DNA of 34,202 bases, taken from contig JAQVFM010000017.1 of the NCBI GenBank assembly GCA_028697255.1, positions 1-34,202 of the forward strand, read 5' to 3'. This DNA comes from Oscillospiraceae bacterium (lineage in GTDB: Bacteria; Bacillota; Clostridia; Oscillospirales; Acutalibacteraceae). The position numbers were made by a program, and so were the translations under genes. Position 1 is the first letter of the stretch, and the number at the start of each line of letters is the position of its first letter. Below the pieces are notes generated by a model. That model searched no databases. It saw nothing but the letters and a program-made list of their open reading frames with translations, and was not told the DNA's origin. Positions 32,924-34,202 of the stretch are shown here, piece after piece.

Positions 32924-33623
32924 GGCAGACCGTTTTGTTACAGCACTCACGCGCGAGTTGGGAGTTGTGCGCGCTTCAGCCCGGGGCGCAAGGAATATAA
33001 AAAGCCGCAATTCATCTGCGACACAATTATTTTCATATTCCCGCCTGGCGCTGCGCCGTGGGCGGGATAAATACATAATTACGGACGCAAAACCCATTAC
33101 GGTTTTTTTTGGTTTAAGGTCAGATATTGAAAAGCTTGCGCTTGCCCAGTATTTTTGTGAACTGGTAGGCGTGCTCGCTCCGCGTGAGGAACCCGCGGAG
33201 GATGTTTTGCGTTTAATGCTAAATGCCCTGCACTTTCTTGCCGACGGCAGCCGCAACCCAAAGCTTATAAAGGCTGTACTTGAGTTGCGCCTTTTAGCAA
33301 TGTCCGGGTTTATGCCCGATTTGACGGCCTGTTTTGAATGTGGTGCATTTGAAGGCCCAATGTGGTTTTTGCCCGAGCAGGGGAGGATTATATGCGGCGG
33401 TTGCAGTCCGCATCGTCCTATTCAAAACTGCTGCCGAATTTCAATAAATGTACTATTTGCAATGCGCCATATATTATATTCAGAATTTGAAAAATGCTTT
33501 TCGTTTACGATGTCGGATAACGGACTGTCACAGCTTGCCGATTATACCGAGAATTATATGCGAATTCAGCTCGGTCGCGGGTTTAAGACATTGGATTTTT
33601 ATAATACGCTTAAAACTGTATAG
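32877..33623 (+). CDS. recO: DNA repair protein RecO
   Basis: A 248-residue protein that loads RecA with RecR and anneals single strands in recombinational repair. The OB-fold N-terminus reads TTDALIIRENNNIGEADRFV, followed by TRELGVVRASARGARNIKSR. The C-terminal part has a zinc-type site: CFECGAF and then ICGGC. The ATG at 32877 is 12 bases after a GGGGAGG within yqzL. The overlap with yqzL suggests coupled translation. Confidence 0.92.
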   Translation: MTTDALIIRENNNIGEADRFVTALTRELGVVRASARGARNIKSRNSSATQLFSYSRLALRRGRDKYIITDAKPITVFFGLRSDIEKLALAQYFCELVGVLAPREEPAEDVLRLMLNALHFLADGSRNPKLIKAVLELRLLAMSGFMPDLTACFECGAFEGPMWFLPEQGRIICGGCSPHRPIQNCCRISINVLFAMRHILYSEFEKCFSFTMSDNGLSQLADYTENYMRIQLGRGFKTLDFYNTLKTV

Positions 33624-33654
33624 ATAAGTACAGGTTTATGGGGGATAAGCTTAT

Positions 33655-34202
33655 ATGGCTAACAAAGAGATTCATGGTCGTTATGGTTTGGGTTTTTCCC
33701 GTTTTCTTTTTGCAATGGCAGTAATCATGATTTTGCTATTACAGCTTATGTCTTTTTTTGTGGCTCTTAACGGCGGATACAACATCCGGCATGCCCTTGT
33801 TTTTATGTTGGTGCCGATGATTGGGCCCCTGTTTTGCTGTTTTCAACTAATGCTTGCCGGTACGGGTGCGCCAATGATATTGGTAGCACTTTTTGTGCCA
33901 TGTTCACTTTCTATTCTTGGATGGGCACGAATTTGTGATGATTGCAAAAATGCATTTAATTCGGGCATTGACTTTAATGGCAGTCAATACAATAAAAACG
34001 TACCTTTAAAAATACTGTCTGAACAGACATTGCCGAAAAACAGCTCCTCACAAACCATTAAGCCTATGCCAAAACCTCAGCCGCTGCCCGTGGACAGCCC
34101 GCCTCCAAAACCGCAGCCGCTGCCCATAAACATCCCGCCTCCAAAACCGCAGCCACTGCCCATTAAGCCTGAAAATCTTAGACAAAAAAATGATAAAACT
34201 GA
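33655..34202 (+). CDS. Membrane protein with proline-rich repeats, partial
   Basis: An open frame of 182 codons from ATG 33655 to the window edge, so the C-terminus is missing. Three hydrophobic segments lie near residues 14-38, 45-69 and 74-90. They are followed by a hydrophilic stretch holding the pair CDDC (residues about 99-102), and then three 12-residue repeats of the type P-P-P-K-P-Q-P-L-P. GGGGG lies ten bases before the ATG. I do not recognise the family. It follows recO after 31 bases and may be in the same operon. Confidence 0.7.
   Translation, partial: MANKEIHGRYGLGFSRFLFAMAVIMILLLQLMSFFVALNGGYNIRHALVFMLVPMIGPLFCCFQLMLAGTGAPMILVALFVPCSLSILGWARICDDCKNAFNSGIDFNGSQYNKNVPLKILSEQTLPKNSSSQTIKPMPKPQPLPVDSPPPKPQPLPINIPPPKPQPLPIKPENLRQKNDKT
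34063..34170 (+). repeat. Three 36-bp tandem repeats inside the last gene
   Basis: Units at 34063-34098, 34099-34134 and 34135-34170 encode PMPKPQPLPVDS, PPPKPQPLPINI and PPPKPQPLPIKP. The last two units are nearly identical in DNA, which suggests recent duplication and possible copy-number change. Confidence 0.85.

Overview
The window reads as a chromosomal segment of a spore-forming, Gram-positive-type Clostridia bacterium, most likely an uncultured Oscillospirales-like lineage. The reasons are the Firmicutes gene orders rimP-nusA-ylxR-ylxQ-infB-rbfA-nrnA-truB-ribF and yqfC-yqfD-phoH-ybeY-dgkA-era-yqzL-recO, the sporulation genes ylbJ/yqfC/yqfD, a wall-teichoic-acid type cluster and strong purine-rich ribosome binding sites. 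No rRNA, tRNA, CRISPR array or transposase gene was found.

Left end (1-2.6 kb, minus strand): an hsp20 small heat-shock gene preceded by an unlisted 57-codon gene, then a remnant F-type ATPase operon. That operon keeps atpZ-like and atpI genes but only the last third of atpA. The genes normally between and after them are missing, and a branched terminator follows directly.

2.8-10.2 kb: a corrinoid-dependent methyl-transfer island. It holds a URO-D/MtaA-type methyltransferase fused to a thioredoxin-like domain, a CobW-type GTPase, a convergent RACo-type corrinoid reductive activator, a DUF1638 protein, a PocR/AraC regulator and a corrinoid-binding protein. A short decayed start of a second URO-D gene lies behind the corrinoid gene. 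A MITE-like repeat sits in the divergent regulatory region between the activator and DUF1638. The methyl donor is not identifiable from sequence.

10.3-15.5 kb: an envelope block with an L,D-transpeptidase, two CDP-glycerol glycerophosphotransferase-like enzymes, a TagD cytidylyltransferase and a TagG/TagH-type exporter.

15.5-24.4 kb: a consensus promoter and a structured leader feed the transcription/translation operon rimP to ribF. Its last gene is a fusion of full-length RibF with a HAD-family phosphatase. A perfect stem terminator separates it from the convergent galM/SDR pair.

24.5-27.9 kb (minus strand): aldose epimerase and a FabG-like reductase, a repeat copy, then ylbJ coupled by ATGA to a small four-cysteine protein. 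28.0-34.2 kb (plus strand): yqfC-yqfD, then phoH-ybeY-dgkA-era-yqzL-recO, lacking the yqfF (pgpH) and cdd genes found at this locus in Bacillus. The window ends inside a membrane protein with proline-rich 12-residue repeats.

The best candidates for something new are the URO-D-thioredoxin/CobW/DUF1638 corrinoid system, the RibF-HAD fusion, the collapsed ATP synthase operon and the MITE-like repeat family (three paired-end or half copies and one solo end).
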